Positions 43,912 to 53,279 are shown, counted from the stretch's first letter. The stretch is 64,000 bases of DNA from Sedimentibacter acidaminivorans (GCF_017873955.1 NZ_JAGGKS010000010.1:1-64000); one strand, 5' to 3'. Notes: generated by a model not told the origin, from the sequence alone. Translations and numbers: made by a program.

Positions 43912-44880
43912 ATGCTGGTAACATATGGACAAGCAATTGGCGATGCTATAAAAGAAGAAATGCGTAATGATGAAAATGTGATAATATTTGGCGAAGATGT
44001 TGCAGAAATGGGAAATATTTTTGGCATAACGAAAGGTGCGCTTGAAGAATTTGGACACGACAGGGTGAAAAATACTCCTATTTCAGAAACTGCTATAATC
44101 GGAAGTGCTATAGGTGCAGCGATTACAGGTCTTAGACCATGCGTTGAATTGATGTATTCAGATTTTGCACTGGTTGCTTTTAGTGAGCTGTTTCATTGTG
44201 TTGGTAAATGGAGATATATGCATGGACCTGAGTATAAACTTCCATTGGTAGTTAGAAGTGCTATGGGTTCATCATTTGGTGCTGGAGCTGAACATTCAAA
44301 TTGTGTTGAAAGTTTGTTTATGCACGCTACGGGTCTTATAATTGTTAGCCCTTCAACAGCTTATGACGCAAAGGGACTTCTTAAAACTGCTATTCGCTCA
44401 GATGACCCGGTCCTTTTCTTTGAACATAAACAGCTATATCAGACAAAAGAAAATATTCCTGATGATGAGTATACAATACCTTTTGGTGTTGCCGATGTAA
44501 AAAGAGAAGGCAAAGATGTAACAATAATAGCTGTTGGACTGATGGTTAAAAAAGCTATTGAAGCGGCTTCTATACTTGAAGAAAAAGGAATAAGTATTGA
44601 GATTATAGATCCAAGAACACTTGTACCTTTTGATAAAGAGACTGTTTTTGAATCTATAAGAAAAACACATAGGGTAGTTGTAGTTGAGGAAAGTAATAAG
44701 ACTGCAGGTATAGGAGCTGAATTGGCAGCGATGATTCAGGAGTCAATGTATGATGAACTTGACGGACCTGTCTTAAGGGTTGCAGCGCTAGATGTTCCGC
44801 TGCCATATAATATTGCACTTGAATTGCATTGTGTGCCAGATGCGCAGAAAATTGTGACTGCCGTAGAAGCTTTGTTTTAA
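43912..44880 (+). CDS. 2-oxoacid dehydrogenase E1 beta subunit (acetoin dehydrogenase type)
   Basis: 322 residues of the transketolase-like pyrimidine-binding and C-terminal domains. VIIFGEDVAEMG near the N terminus and TPISETAIIGSAIGAA are typical. It forms the heterotetramer with the alpha subunit encoded 16 bases upstream. AGGAGG precedes the ATG. Confidence 0.88.
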   Translation: MLVTYGQAIGDAIKEEMRNDENVIIFGEDVAEMGNIFGITKGALEEFGHDRVKNTPISETAIIGSAIGAAITGLRPCVELMYSDFALVAFSELFHCVGKWRYMHGPEYKLPLVVRSAMGSSFGAGAEHSNCVESLFMHATGLIIVSPSTAYDAKGLLKTAIRSDDPVLFFEHKQLYQTKENIPDDEYTIPFGVADVKREGKDVTIIAVGLMVKKAIEAASILEEKGISIEIIDPRTLVPFDKETVFESIRKTHRVVVVEESNKTAGIGAELAAMIQESMYDELDGPVLRVAALDVPLPYNIALELHCVPDAQKIVTAVEALF

Positions 44881-44912
44881 ATGATGTTAAAGCTTAAATC
44901 ATTAATTCAATA

Positions 44913-44956
44913 AAGGAGGAGTGCTAGCACTTTTACGTTGTTAGCAATAAGAATAT
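44913..44956 (+). promoter_or_regulatory. Distant Shine-Dalgarno site bridged by a hairpin before the E2 gene
   Basis: AAGGAGG (44913-44919) lies 37 bases before the first possible in-frame start of E2 (44957). Between them TGCTA (44922-44926) can pair with TAGCA (44942-44946). With that hairpin folded, the site would sit about ten bases from the ATG. No nearer ribosome site is visible. Confidence 0.5.
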
Positions 44957-46198
44957 ATGAGTGTTGAATTGGTAATGCCTAGAGCAGGTTTAACTATGGT
45001 CGAGGGTACAGTAATGATGTGGAAAGTTGAAGAGGGATCTGAAGTTAAAAAGGGAGATTCGATTCTTGAGATAGAAAATGAGAAAACTATGATTGATTTT
45101 GAGTGTACTGCAGATGGATTCATACATATTGTTGCAGAACCAGGAGAAGTTGTCGCTGTTGGTAGAAGAATAGGATTTGTGGCGGAAACTAAAGAAGAAT
45201 ACAATGAACTTTCAAAAAATAAAAAAGATTTTAATTCAACTACAGTTGAAGTATGTTCTAATGATGGTGAAATATCATCATCTAAACAAAAGTTTGAAAT
45301 AAAAAAAGACAATGAAATTTATTCATCACATGTAACAAACAAAGGACATGTCAGAGCAACAGGTTTGGCTAAAAAAATGGCTATTTCAGCAGAAATTGAT
45401 ATTAAAAAAGTTAATGGTACAGGACCTAATGGGCGCATTGTTGCAAAAGATATTGATGATTACATTAATAGCATGGCAATAGTAAATGATACAAATAATG
45501 AAAAATATTTAAAACCTGAAGTTATACCTTTGACCGGTATAAGACGTTCTATTGCTAAAAATATGTATGAAAGCCTTCAAAATATGGCACAGTCATCAGC
45601 TGCAGTTGAGGTTGATGTTACAAAGCTAATGGAAATGAAAAAAATATTTACGGATAAAATTAATATAATTGGATGTAAAGTTACTATGAATGACATTCTT
45701 GCAATGGCTACAGTTAAGGTATTAAAAAAACATCCCCTTACTAATTCTACTTTTGACGGTACAAATATCACAACTTATCCTTATGTAAATTTATCGGTGG
45801 CTGTAGGCGCTGAAAATGGACTTATGGTACCTGTACTTAAATATGCAGATAAAATGACATTAACGCAAATAAGCACTAACTTAAAAGATCTTGTTGAAAG
45901 AGCAAAAGAAGGTAAACTTGTAAGTGACGAACAGTTGGGAGGAACATTTACAATCTCAAATGTAGGAGTATTTCCTATTGATATTGCAACACCTATTATT
46001 AACCCGCCACAGGTTGCCATTATGGGTTTTGGACGCTCTGTCAAAAAGATGGTCATTGTTAATGACGAGCCTTGCATAAGAACTATGATGAATATTTTTG
46101 TTACTTTTGATCATAGAGTATTAGACGGTCTTGAGGTAGGTAGAATTATGTATGATATGAAGGAATACCTTGAAAATCCAGAATTAATTATTGTTTAA
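44957..46198 (+). CDS. Dihydrolipoamide acyltransferase E2 (acetoin dehydrogenase type)
   Basis: 413 residues: one lipoyl domain (1-78) with the modified Lys K43 in ENEKTMID, a linker, a peripheral-subunit-binding domain (about 128-165) with VRATGLAKKMA and GPNGRIVAKDI, and a catalytic domain with the HxxxDG motif H386-RVLDG. It takes the acyl group from E1 and passes it to CoA. The partner E3 (lipoamide dehydrogenase) is not next to it: a terminator follows, then mntP on the other strand. The ATG is the first in-frame start, but its Shine-Dalgarno site is far away. Confidence 0.9.
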   Translation: MSVELVMPRAGLTMVEGTVMMWKVEEGSEVKKGDSILEIENEKTMIDFECTADGFIHIVAEPGEVVAVGRRIGFVAETKEEYNELSKNKKDFNSTTVEVCSNDGEISSSKQKFEIKKDNEIYSSHVTNKGHVRATGLAKKMAISAEIDIKKVNGTGPNGRIVAKDIDDYINSMAIVNDTNNEKYLKPEVIPLTGIRRSIAKNMYESLQNMAQSSAAVEVDVTKLMEMKKIFTDKINIIGCKVTMNDILAMATVKVLKKHPLTNSTFDGTNITTYPYVNLSVAVGAENGLMVPVLKYADKMTLTQISTNLKDLVERAKEGKLVSDEQLGGTFTISNVGVFPIDIATPIINPPQVAIMGFGRSVKKMVIVNDEPCIRTMMNIFVTFDHRVLDGLEVGRIMYDMKEYLENPELIIV

Positions 46199-46265
46199 GA
46201 CTGATGTAGGTGCAATAGTTACAGTGACTGTAACGTTTATTTCAAATATAAAAGTTAATACATAA

Positions 46266-46300
46266 TAATATCTCCACTATAATTCGTAGTGGAGATATTA
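46266..46300. terminator. Bidirectional terminator shared by the dehydrogenase operon and mntP
   Basis: A perfect 14-bp stem, TAATATCTCCACTA with TAGTGGAGATATTA, has a seven-base loop. Its right edge contains the mntP stop codon. Confidence 0.85.
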
Positions 46301-46870
46301 TAACAAAGTATGTTCTAAAAATATTTTAATCCCTATAATAATTAAAATAGAACCACCTAAGATTTCTGCTTTTTGTTTAAACATTTGCCCAAATCTCTTG
46401 CCTAGATATGAACCAGCTAGTGAACATATAAATGTTATGACTCCTATAGAAAGAGCTGCGTATAATATATTAACTTGCATAACTGCAAAGCTAATTCCAA
46501 CTGCTAGGGCATCAATGCTGGTAGCAATTGATTGCACGAATAATGTTTTATAAGTAAGTGTTTTTATTGTTGTTAAGCAAGCTTCAGGATATTTAAGTTC
46601 CTTTAATGCTTCAACAATCATTTTACCACCAATTATACTTAATAAAATAAGTGCAATCCAATGATCTAAGAAAGAAATTAGGTCGCTGAATGTCTGTCCG
46701 ACAATATATCCAATAACAGGCATAAATGCTTGAAAAAATCCAAAAGCAATGGCTGTATATATAATTTGTTTTCTGTGAATATTTGTAAAGCACATTCCAT
46801 TAGAAATTGAAACAGCACAGGCATCCATAGATAAACCAATAGATGTGAAAAATAAAGTTATTGCTCCCAT
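46298..46870 (-). CDS. mntP: Manganese efflux pump MntP
   Basis: 190 residues with six membrane helices. FTSIGLSMDACAVSISNG and the repeated ATSIDALAVGISFA carry the paired Asp residues of the MntP/UPF0059 family. It exports manganese. No yybP-ykoY manganese riboswitch motif is visible upstream. The upstream AT-rich stretch to 47000 otherwise holds only the leuS promoter. Confidence 0.92.
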   Translation of the reverse strand: MGAITLFFTSIGLSMDACAVSISNGMCFTNIHRKQIIYTAIAFGFFQAFMPVIGYIVGQTFSDLISFLDHWIALILLSIIGGKMIVEALKELKYPEACLTTIKTLTYKTLFVQSIATSIDALAVGISFAVMQVNILYAALSIGVITFICSLAGSYLGKRFGQMFKQKAEILGGSILIIIGIKIFLEHTLL

Positions 46871-46992
46871 TAAATTACTCCAATATAAAAATTATAAATT
46901 TATTAAATCATTTTATTTATCCTGTCCATAATAGCATAATCTTATGCCATTATCAATGATTTTGTAAATTTTGCAACCTATGTATTTTTTTG

Positions 46993-47021
46993 TTGCATAA
47001 CAAATATTATTCTGATATAAT
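46993..47021 (+). promoter_or_regulatory. Promoter of the leuS T-box transcript
   Basis: TTGCAT (46993-46998) and a perfect TATAAT (47016-47021) are 17 bases apart, ahead of the T-box leader. Confidence 0.75.
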
Positions 47022-47029
47022 ACACTAAA

Positions 47030-47265
47030 ATAAGTTAATATGTATACAATGATTGGAAGTAGTAGGTTTTAGCATATTATAAGAGAGCTGTCGGGTGGTG
47101 CGAGATGGTATTTGTGAAAATTGAACTCATCTAGGAGTATTTGAGGCGAACAAAGTAGTTTCAAACGGCGTAAGTCGTTAACATAAAGAGTGAGGCGTGT
47201 AAATGCCTAATTTGGGTGGTACCGCGGAAAGCTTTCGCCCCATTATGGGAGAGGGCTTTTTTGTT
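47030..47265 (+). promoter_or_regulatory. T-box leader controlling leuS
   Basis: The core TTGGGTGGTACCGCGG lies at about 47211-47227. A GAACTCATC stretch at 47123-47131 fits the specifier side of Stem I; its CTC (47126-47128) means leucine, in agreement with leuS. A terminator stem with GCTTTCGCCCC / GGGAGAGGGC and a run of T ends at about 47263. Uncharged tRNA-Leu would promote read-through. Confidence 0.9.
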
Positions 47266-47317
47266 TTGAAATAACTAAAATATTAAAGATATAAAAAAAT
47301 TATTGGAGGAAAAATTT

Positions 47318-49729
47318 ATGAAATCATACAATCCACTAGCTGTTGAAAAAAAATGGCAGGATATATGGGAAAAAAAAGAAACATTTAAGGCACTTAGCAA
47401 TAGTGATAAGAAGAAATTTTATGCATTGGTAGAATTTCCATACCCTTCAGGTGTAGGATTACACGTTGGACATATTAGAGCGTATACATCTCTTGAAGTA
47501 ATTTCAAGAAAAAGAAGATTGGAAGGATTTAATGTATTGTTTCCAATAGGTTGGGATGCATTTGGTTTACCTACTGAGAATTATGCAATGCAGACAGGAA
47601 AACACCCAAGAAAAGTAACAGATGACAATATTAAAGTATTTACATCTCAGTTAAAAGCTGCTGGGTATTCTTTTGATTGGTCTAGAACTGTAGATACTAC
47701 TAATCCTAATTATTTCAAGTGGACTCAGTGGATTTTTTTACAAATGTTTAAGCACGGTTTAGCATTTAAAGATAAATCATACGTCAATTTCTGTAATAAG
47801 TGTAAGGTAGTACTTGCTAATGAGGAGTCACAGGACGGAGTATGTGATAGATGTGGAGATGAGGTAGTACAGCTTGAAAAAGATGTATGGTTCTTAAAAA
47901 TAAGAGAATATGCTGATAAATTGTTAGATGGATTAGATGAAGTTAATTTCTTACCTAGAATCAGAACTGAACAAGAAAATTGGATAGGTCGTTCATATGG
48001 TGCAGAAGTTGACTTTAAGTTAAAAGATACTAGTGATTTCTTAAGAGTATTTACTACAAGACCTGATACTCTTTATGGAGTTACATTTATGGTTATAGCA
48101 CCAGAACATCCATATTTAGAAAAATATGCTTCTCAAATAGAAAATTTAGAAGAAATAAAAGAATATCAAGTACAATCTAAAAAGAAAACTGAATTTGAGA
48201 GAGTACAGCTTGCAAAAGATAAAACGGGCGTTGAAATAAAGGGATTATCTGCTGTTAATCCTGTTTCTGGAGAAACTGTGCCTGTTTGGGTTGCTGATTA
48301 TGTAATGATGGGTTATGGAACAGGAGCAATCATGGCAGTTCCAGCACATGACACAAGAGACTGGGAATTTGCTAAGAAATTTAATATTCCTATCATTGAA
48401 GTTATAGAAGGTGGAGATGTACAAAACGAAGCTTTTACTGATGTAAATGATGGTGTAATGGTGAATTCTGGCTTCATAAACGGTATGAGAGTAAAAGAAG
48501 CTATTGATAAAATGATTGACTATTTACAAGAAAATAAAATAGGTGAAAGAAAAACAAATTATAAAATGAAGGACTGGGCATTTAACAGACAAAGATATTG
48601 GGGAGAGCCTATTCCAATAATCCACTGCGAAAAATGTGGTATGGTTCCTGTTCCAGAAGAAGATCTACCTGTTACATTGCCAGTAGTTGATAATTATAAA
48701 CCAACAGAAACTGGAGAATCACCACTAGCAAATATTCCAGAATGGGTTAATGTAAAATGCCCTGTATGTGGAGAGGATGCAAAAAGAGAAACTGATACAA
48801 TGCCACAATGGGCGGGTTCTTCTTGGTATTTTTTAAGATACATGGATCCAAATAATCATGATGCAATTGCATCCAAGGAAAACTTTGATTATTGGGGACC
48901 AATCGACTGGTACAATGGTGGAATGGAACATGTTACTAGACATTTAATTTATTCTAGATTCTGGCATAGATTCCTTTATGATATAGGAGTAGTACCTTTT
49001 AAAGAGCCATATGCAAAAAGAACAGCACAAGGTTTAGTTCTTGGTGGAGATGGAGAAAAAATGTCTAAATCAAGAGGTAATGTTGTAAATCCTAATGATA
49101 TTATAAATGAGTTTGGTGCAGATACCTTAAGAACATATACAATGTTTATAGGTGATTATGAAAAATATGCTATATGGTCAGATTCAAGCGTTAAAGGATG
49201 TAAAAGATTTTTAGACAGAGTATGGAAGCTACAAGAATTTTTGACTGATGAAAAAGGATATTCAAAGCAACATACTTCATTGATGCATAAAACAATTAAA
49301 AAGGTTAGCGAAGATTTTGAAGCTATGAAGTTTAACACTGCTATTGCAACTATGATGAGTGCTGTTAATGATTTCAATAATGATAAATTTATTACTAGAG
49401 ATGAATTAAAATCATTTATAACATTGCTAAATCCAGTTGCACCGCATATAACTGAAGAAATATGGGAAATTCAAGGATTTGGTGGAATGCTTAATAAAGC
49501 AGGATGGCCAACATGGGACGAAGAGAAAACTGTTGATGATGTAATAGAACTTCCAGTTCAAATAAGTGGTAAAGTTAGAGGAAAAATTTCAGTATCCAAA
49601 GATGCTGATGTAGAAGCTGCAAAGAAAGCAGCCATGGAAGATGAAAATATATATAAATACATTGCAGGTAAAACGGTAGTTAAGGAAATTTATGTACCTG
49701 GAAAAATATTCAATATAGTTGTTAAATAA
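47318..49729 (+). CDS. leuS: Leucine-tRNA ligase
   Basis: 803 residues, full length. The HIGH-type motif is LHVGHI in the N-terminal part, an editing (CP1) domain is inserted, and KMSKS (GEKMSKSRGN) lies near residue 580. Two zinc-like CxxC pairs (CNKC..CDRC and CEKC..CPVC) are present. The ATG is chosen because GGAGGA precedes it at eight bases. It is controlled by the T-box directly upstream. Confidence 0.96.
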   Translation: MKSYNPLAVEKKWQDIWEKKETFKALSNSDKKKFYALVEFPYPSGVGLHVGHIRAYTSLEVISRKRRLEGFNVLFPIGWDAFGLPTENYAMQTGKHPRKVTDDNIKVFTSQLKAAGYSFDWSRTVDTTNPNYFKWTQWIFLQMFKHGLAFKDKSYVNFCNKCKVVLANEESQDGVCDRCGDEVVQLEKDVWFLKIREYADKLLDGLDEVNFLPRIRTEQENWIGRSYGAEVDFKLKDTSDFLRVFTTRPDTLYGVTFMVIAPEHPYLEKYASQIENLEEIKEYQVQSKKKTEFERVQLAKDKTGVEIKGLSAVNPVSGETVPVWVADYVMMGYGTGAIMAVPAHDTRDWEFAKKFNIPIIEVIEGGDVQNEAFTDVNDGVMVNSGFINGMRVKEAIDKMIDYLQENKIGERKTNYKMKDWAFNRQRYWGEPIPIIHCEKCGMVPVPEEDLPVTLPVVDNYKPTETGESPLANIPEWVNVKCPVCGEDAKRETDTMPQWAGSSWYFLRYMDPNNHDAIASKENFDYWGPIDWYNGGMEHVTRHLIYSRFWHRFLYDIGVVPFKEPYAKRTAQGLVLGGDGEKMSKSRGNVVNPNDIINEFGADTLRTYTMFIGDYEKYAIWSDSSVKGCKRFLDRVWKLQEFLTDEKGYSKQHTSLMHKTIKKVSEDFEAMKFNTAIATMMSAVNDFNNDKFITRDELKSFITLLNPVAPHITEEIWEIQGFGGMLNKAGWPTWDEEKTVDDVIELPVQISGKVRGKISVSKDADVEAAKKAAMEDENIYKYIAGKTVVKEIYVPGKIFNIVVK

Positions 49730-49761
49730 TTTTGTTCAAATACTCAAATATGGGGGAACTT

Positions 49762-50265
49762 ATGAAAGCTATAAAAAAAATTAATTTTGAAACTAAAGAT
49801 AAATTCTACAATTATTTGAATTTGAAACTTACAGGATTGATATGTGAAGAGAAGGATTGGTTAGCAAATCTTTCTAATGCTTCTGCACTTTTGTGGTTAC
49901 TTTTGGATAAAATTAATTGGGCAGGCTTTTATCTATATAAAAATGAAGAATTAGTTTTAGGACCTTTTCAAGGAAAACCAGCTTGCACACATATTGAAAT
50001 AGGAAAAGGAGTTTGTGGAACATCCATTGAAACTAAAACAACTCAATTAGTAATGAATGTTCATGACTTTCCAGGTCACATAGCATGTGACAGCGAATCT
50101 AATTCGGAAATAGTTGTGCCCATTATAAAAGGTAATAAAATTATAGGTGTTCTTGATATAGACAGTCCGATAATCAATAGGTTCGACAATGAAGATAAAA
50201 AATATTTAGAAAAATTTGTAGATTTATTGATTAAATATATAGAATTCCCTGATGAATTTATATAA
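49762..50265 (+). CDS. Free methionine-(R)-sulfoxide reductase (GAF domain)
   Basis: 167 residues, one GAF domain. Three cysteines, C75, C85 and C109, have the same spacing (10 and 24) as the catalytic set of the E. coli enzyme (84, 94, 118), within ACTHIEIGKGVCGTSI and HIACDSESNSEIVVPI. It reduces free methionine-R-sulfoxide. The third ATG is chosen, with GGGGGAA before it; earlier in-frame starts lack a site or are too close. It begins 32 bases after leuS. Confidence 0.9.
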   Translation: MKAIKKINFETKDKFYNYLNLKLTGLICEEKDWLANLSNASALLWLLLDKINWAGFYLYKNEELVLGPFQGKPACTHIEIGKGVCGTSIETKTTQLVMNVHDFPGHIACDSESNSEIVVPIIKGNKIIGVLDIDSPIINRFDNEDKKYLEKFVDLLIKYIEFPDEFI

Positions 50266-50334
50266 ATAATTTGGCTACAGAACATTTCATATTTAAATTC
50301 ATATACTATTATCATAATGAAATGGGGTGAATTT

Positions 50335-51054
50335 ATGTATGATGCAAGATATCTGAATAATAATCATTATCAGATATACGATAATTTTGGATTTTCAAAT
50401 AGTCAAAGTATGAATAACAATAGTGAATGTCGTTGTGTAAAATCTTATTTTAGAATTTTAAATGCTATATCTGGAGCACCTGCTTTAGATGTTTATGTAA
50501 ATGAAATGCTGATAGCATCAAATTTGAAACATGGAGATTTTTCTCGATATATGCAGTTTATGCCTGGAAATTATATTGTGAGTGCAGTTCCTTCCGGTGG
50601 AAAAGAAGCTGCAATTTTTGAAACAAACATAACTATTGATAGAAATTTAGCTTATACGGGAGTGTTATCAGGTGAAATGTTAGACATACCTAATTTAAGT
50701 ATACACATGATACCCGAACATAAAGAACCTTACAATATGAATAACATGGCAGCAGTGAAAATAATTCATGTAGGTTTGGATGCTCCTCCAATAGATTTAA
50801 TTACAGATGATGGAACTATTTTGTTTTCTGGAGTTAAATATGGAGAAACTACCGAAAATATAGCATTGCCTTCAGGGCGGTACATACTGCATCTAAAAGA
50901 AACAAATTCAGATAAAAATATATTAACAATACCTACTATTGATTTTGCACCTAAAATGTACTATACGGTATTTGTCATTGGTAAATATGGTGAGTCACCT
51001 AGAATAATAATGTTAGTGCCAGAAGATGGTCTGAATTATTTAGAATTATGTTAA
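50335..51054 (+). CDS. DUF4397 domain protein
   Basis: 239 residues from the ATG behind GGGGTGA. After a Tyr/Asn-rich N terminus of about 35 residues, two related beta-rich DUF4397 modules follow: FRILNAISGAPALDVYVN with GDFSRYMQFMPGNY, and VKIIHVGLDAPPIDLIT with GETTENIALPSGRY. There is no signal peptide, although the domain is usually extracellular. In spore formers such proteins may sit on the spore surface; that is an inference. A terminator follows. Confidence 0.8.
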   Translation: MYDARYLNNNHYQIYDNFGFSNSQSMNNNSECRCVKSYFRILNAISGAPALDVYVNEMLIASNLKHGDFSRYMQFMPGNYIVSAVPSGGKEAAIFETNITIDRNLAYTGVLSGEMLDIPNLSIHMIPEHKEPYNMNNMAAVKIIHVGLDAPPIDLITDDGTILFSGVKYGETTENIALPSGRYILHLKETNSDKNILTIPTIDFAPKMYYTVFVIGKYGESPRIIMLVPEDGLNYLELC

Positions 51055-51068
51055 ATGTATAAAATACA

Positions 51069-51103
51069 AAAAGGGCAGGCTTAAGTAAGCTTGTTCTTTT
51101 TAT
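51069..51103 (+). terminator. Terminator after the DUF4397 gene
   Basis: AAAAGGGCAGGCTT pairs with AAGCTTGTTCTTTT through two wobble pairs around a short loop and ends in T. Confidence 0.75.
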
Positions 51104-51190
51104 TTGAAATAATTGGATAAATTAGTTTGTTTGTAATATATTTTATGATATAATTTATAATAGGTAATTAAAAAAATTTTGAGGTGTAAA

Positions 51191-51886
51191 ATGAAAACTA
51201 TAGGAATTCTTGGAGGTATGGGACCTCTTGCAACAGCCCATTTGTTTGAAAGAATTGTATTAAACACAAATGCAGAAAAAGATCAAGATCATATACATGT
51301 TTTGATTGACAGCAATACTAATATTCCAGATAGAACAAAAGCAATATTGAATGGTGTAGAAGATCCATTAAAAGAAATGGTTATTTCAGCAAAACATTTA
51401 GAATCTTGTGGTGCTGATTTTTTAATAATGCCTTGTAATACTGCTCATTTTTTTATTGATAAAATATTATCTAATATTAGTATACCGATGATTAATATGG
51501 TTGATGAAACAGTAAATTACACATATGACAAATACGGTAAAGATGCAATTGTTGGTATATTAGCCACAGATGGAACTATTAAATCAAAAATATATGAAAA
51601 CTCTTTTTCGAAAAGAGGAATAAAGACCATAGTGCCAAATAAAACACAGACAAAAGTTATGAGTTTTATATATGATGTAATTAAGAGCTCGAAAATTGAA
51701 GTAGGTCCTAGTCTTTTATTGGAAGCAGCTGAGGAACTTAAAGAAATGGGTGCAACATCTATTTTGTTAGGGTGTACAGAATTATCATCGGCTGACTTTA
51801 TCTTTAAGTTTAAAGGGAATTTTATTAATCCTATAGAAGTACTTGCTCATAAATCAATAATATTTGCAGGTGGACAAGTGAAATAA
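51191..51886 (+). CDS. Aspartate/glutamate racemase family protein
   Basis: 231 residues. The two catalytic cysteines are in place: C82 (MPCNTAH) and C195 (LLGCTEL), with the N-terminal GILGGMGPLATA. Cofactor-independent Asp/Glu racemase fold. D-aspartate or another D-amino acid is the likely product, perhaps for cell wall use. GAGGTG precedes the ATG at six bases. A TATAAT box lies at 51149-51154. Confidence 0.87.
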   Translation: MKTIGILGGMGPLATAHLFERIVLNTNAEKDQDHIHVLIDSNTNIPDRTKAILNGVEDPLKEMVISAKHLESCGADFLIMPCNTAHFFIDKILSNISIPMINMVDETVNYTYDKYGKDAIVGILATDGTIKSKIYENSFSKRGIKTIVPNKTQTKVMSFIYDVIKSSKIEVGPSLLLEAAEELKEMGATSILLGCTELSSADFIFKFKGNFINPIEVLAHKSIIFAGGQVK

Positions 51887-51941
51887 ATTTTATTATTGTG
51901 TGAAAGAGTTGTTTAAAGCAATTTAAATAAATAATATTTGT

Positions 51942-51954
51942 AAATGACGAACTT
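51942..51954 (+). promoter_or_regulatory. Possible PurBox half-site upstream of purR
   Basis: AAATGACGAACTT differs in a few positions from the Bacillus PurBox AWWWCCGAACWWT. The second, inverted box expected about 16 bases away is not evident. Confidence 0.3.
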
Positions 51955-51997
51955 ATGTTATATAATTTATATAAAACGTACGTAATGAGGAGTAACT

Positions 51998-52819
51998 GTG
52001 AATAAATACAAAAGAAATCAAAGAATTGGAGCGTTAATGAAAATTTTCGCTGAAAAGCCGAATTACATTTTCTCATATAATTACTTTTGCGAAATGTTTA
52101 ATGCTGCTAAATCAACTATAAGTGAAGATATTGCAATAGTTAAAGAATTGGTCGAAGAGATTGAATGTGGTAAAATAGAAACTATGGCAGGTGCGTCAGG
52201 AGGGGCAGTCTTTATACCTCTTTTAGGCAAAAAAGAAAAAGAAGACATATTGAAAGGCCTTTGCGACTTGTTTTCTCAAAAAAACAGAATTATTGCAGGA
52301 AGATTTATTTATATGACAGATCTATTTAATGATCCAAATGTTGTTTCTAATATTGCTAAAATAATTGCATCGGAATTTAGTGGTGTAAAAATAGATTACG
52401 TAGTAACAGTTGAAACGAAGGGTATTCCTGTAGCTATATTGACTGCTCAGAAGTTAAATGTACCAGTTGCAGTTATAAGAAGAAATAATAAAGTTACAGA
52501 GGGAGCTACTGTTAGTATAAATTATGTTTCTGGTTCATCAAACAATATTCAAACTATGTCTCTATCTCGTAGGTCTTTAAAAGAAAACTGTAAGGTTTTA
52601 TTAGTGGATGATTTCATGAAGGGTGGAGGAACTGCAAAGGGTATGGCTGATATGATGAGAGAATTTAATGCACAAGTTGTAGGAACAGCAGTTGTTATTG
52701 AAACAAAGGAACCAGAAAAGAAACTTGTAGATAATTATTTATCCTTAATGGTCCTAAATAGATTTAATGATAAGGATGAAACTATTGAAATTGAGCCAAA
52801 TTTGAAATTGTTAAAATAA
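51998..52819 (+). CDS. purR: Pur operon repressor PurR
   Basis: 273 residues, GTG start with GAGGAG upstream. A winged-helix domain (1-72) precedes a phosphoribosyltransferase-like domain with the PRPP-binding loop VLLVDDFMKGGGTAKG (about residues 200-215). Bacillus PurR represses purine genes and is relieved by PRPP. The sequence AAATGACGAACTT at 51942-51954 looks like half of a PurBox and may permit autoregulation. Followed by spoVG and glmU, as in Bacillus. Confidence 0.92.
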   Translation: MNKYKRNQRIGALMKIFAEKPNYIFSYNYFCEMFNAAKSTISEDIAIVKELVEEIECGKIETMAGASGGAVFIPLLGKKEKEDILKGLCDLFSQKNRIIAGRFIYMTDLFNDPNVVSNIAKIIASEFSGVKIDYVVTVETKGIPVAILTAQKLNVPVAVIRRNNKVTEGATVSINYVSGSSNNIQTMSLSRRSLKENCKVLLVDDFMKGGGTAKGMADMMREFNAQVVGTAVVIETKEPEKKLVDNYLSLMVLNRFNDKDETIEIEPNLKLLK

Positions 52820-52829
52820 ATTCATAAAA

Positions 52830-52864
52830 TAATTGCAAAAAATGAAAATGTTTTTTTGCAATTA
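52830..52864 (+). terminator. Terminator after purR, overlapping the spoVG promoter
   Basis: TAATTGCAAAAAA (52830-52842) pairs perfectly with TTTTTTGCAATTA (52852-52864). The right arm contains the -35 box of the next promoter. Confidence 0.8.
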
Positions 52865-52884
52865 TTTGGTAGATGTAGTATAAT
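52856..52884 (+). promoter_or_regulatory. Promoter of spoVG
   Basis: TTGCAA (52856-52861) and TATAAT (52879-52884) are 17 bases apart, close to the vegetative consensus, about 45 bases ahead of the spoVG start. Confidence 0.7.
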
Positions 52885-52928
52885 ACATTTAATTGGACAT
52901 AATTTTTTCGGGGGAAGGTGGTGACAAC

Positions 52929-53222
52929 ATGCAGATAACGGACGTAAGGGTCAGGAAAATAAACACAGAAGGCAAGATGAAGGCAATCGTTTCGGTAACT
53001 TTTGAGGATTGTTTTGTAGTACATGATATAAAAATCATTGAAGGACAAAATGGTCTATTCATAGCTATGCCTAGTAGAAAAATGCCTGATGGAGAATTTA
53101 AGGATATTGCTCACCCAATCAATTCTGATACTAGGAATCTTGTTGCAGAAGCAGTATTCAAGGCTTATGAAGAAAAACTTACAGAGGAAAATGAATTAGA
53201 AGAACAAGCTGTGCCACTGTAA
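52929..53222 (+). CDS. spoVG: Regulatory protein SpoVG
   Basis: 97 residues beginning [19 protein letters not shown] and containing [22 protein letters not shown], both diagnostic. SpoVG binds RNA and DNA and affects septation and many other processes. The ATG with AAGGTGGTGA upstream is chosen; the frame opens earlier without a better site. The C terminus is acidic. Confidence 0.95.
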   Translation: MQITDVRVRKINTEGKMKAIVSVTFEDCFVVHDIKIIEGQNGLFIAMPSRKMPDGEFKDIAHPINSDTRNLVAEAVFKAYEEKLTEENELEEQAVPL

Positions 53223-53253
53223 CGAACAACTGTTATTAAATATTAACAGTTTC

Positions 53254-53279
53254 AGGGTCTTATTAAAGACCCTATTTTT
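53254..53279 (+). terminator. Terminator after spoVG
   Basis: AGGGTCTT pairs with AAGACCCT around ATTA, followed by ATTTTT. Confidence 0.85.

Noticed and set aside
46871-46992. yybP-ykoY manganese riboswitch ahead of mntP
   Set aside because: The conserved motifs of that riboswitch are not visible in the upstream sequence on the minus strand.
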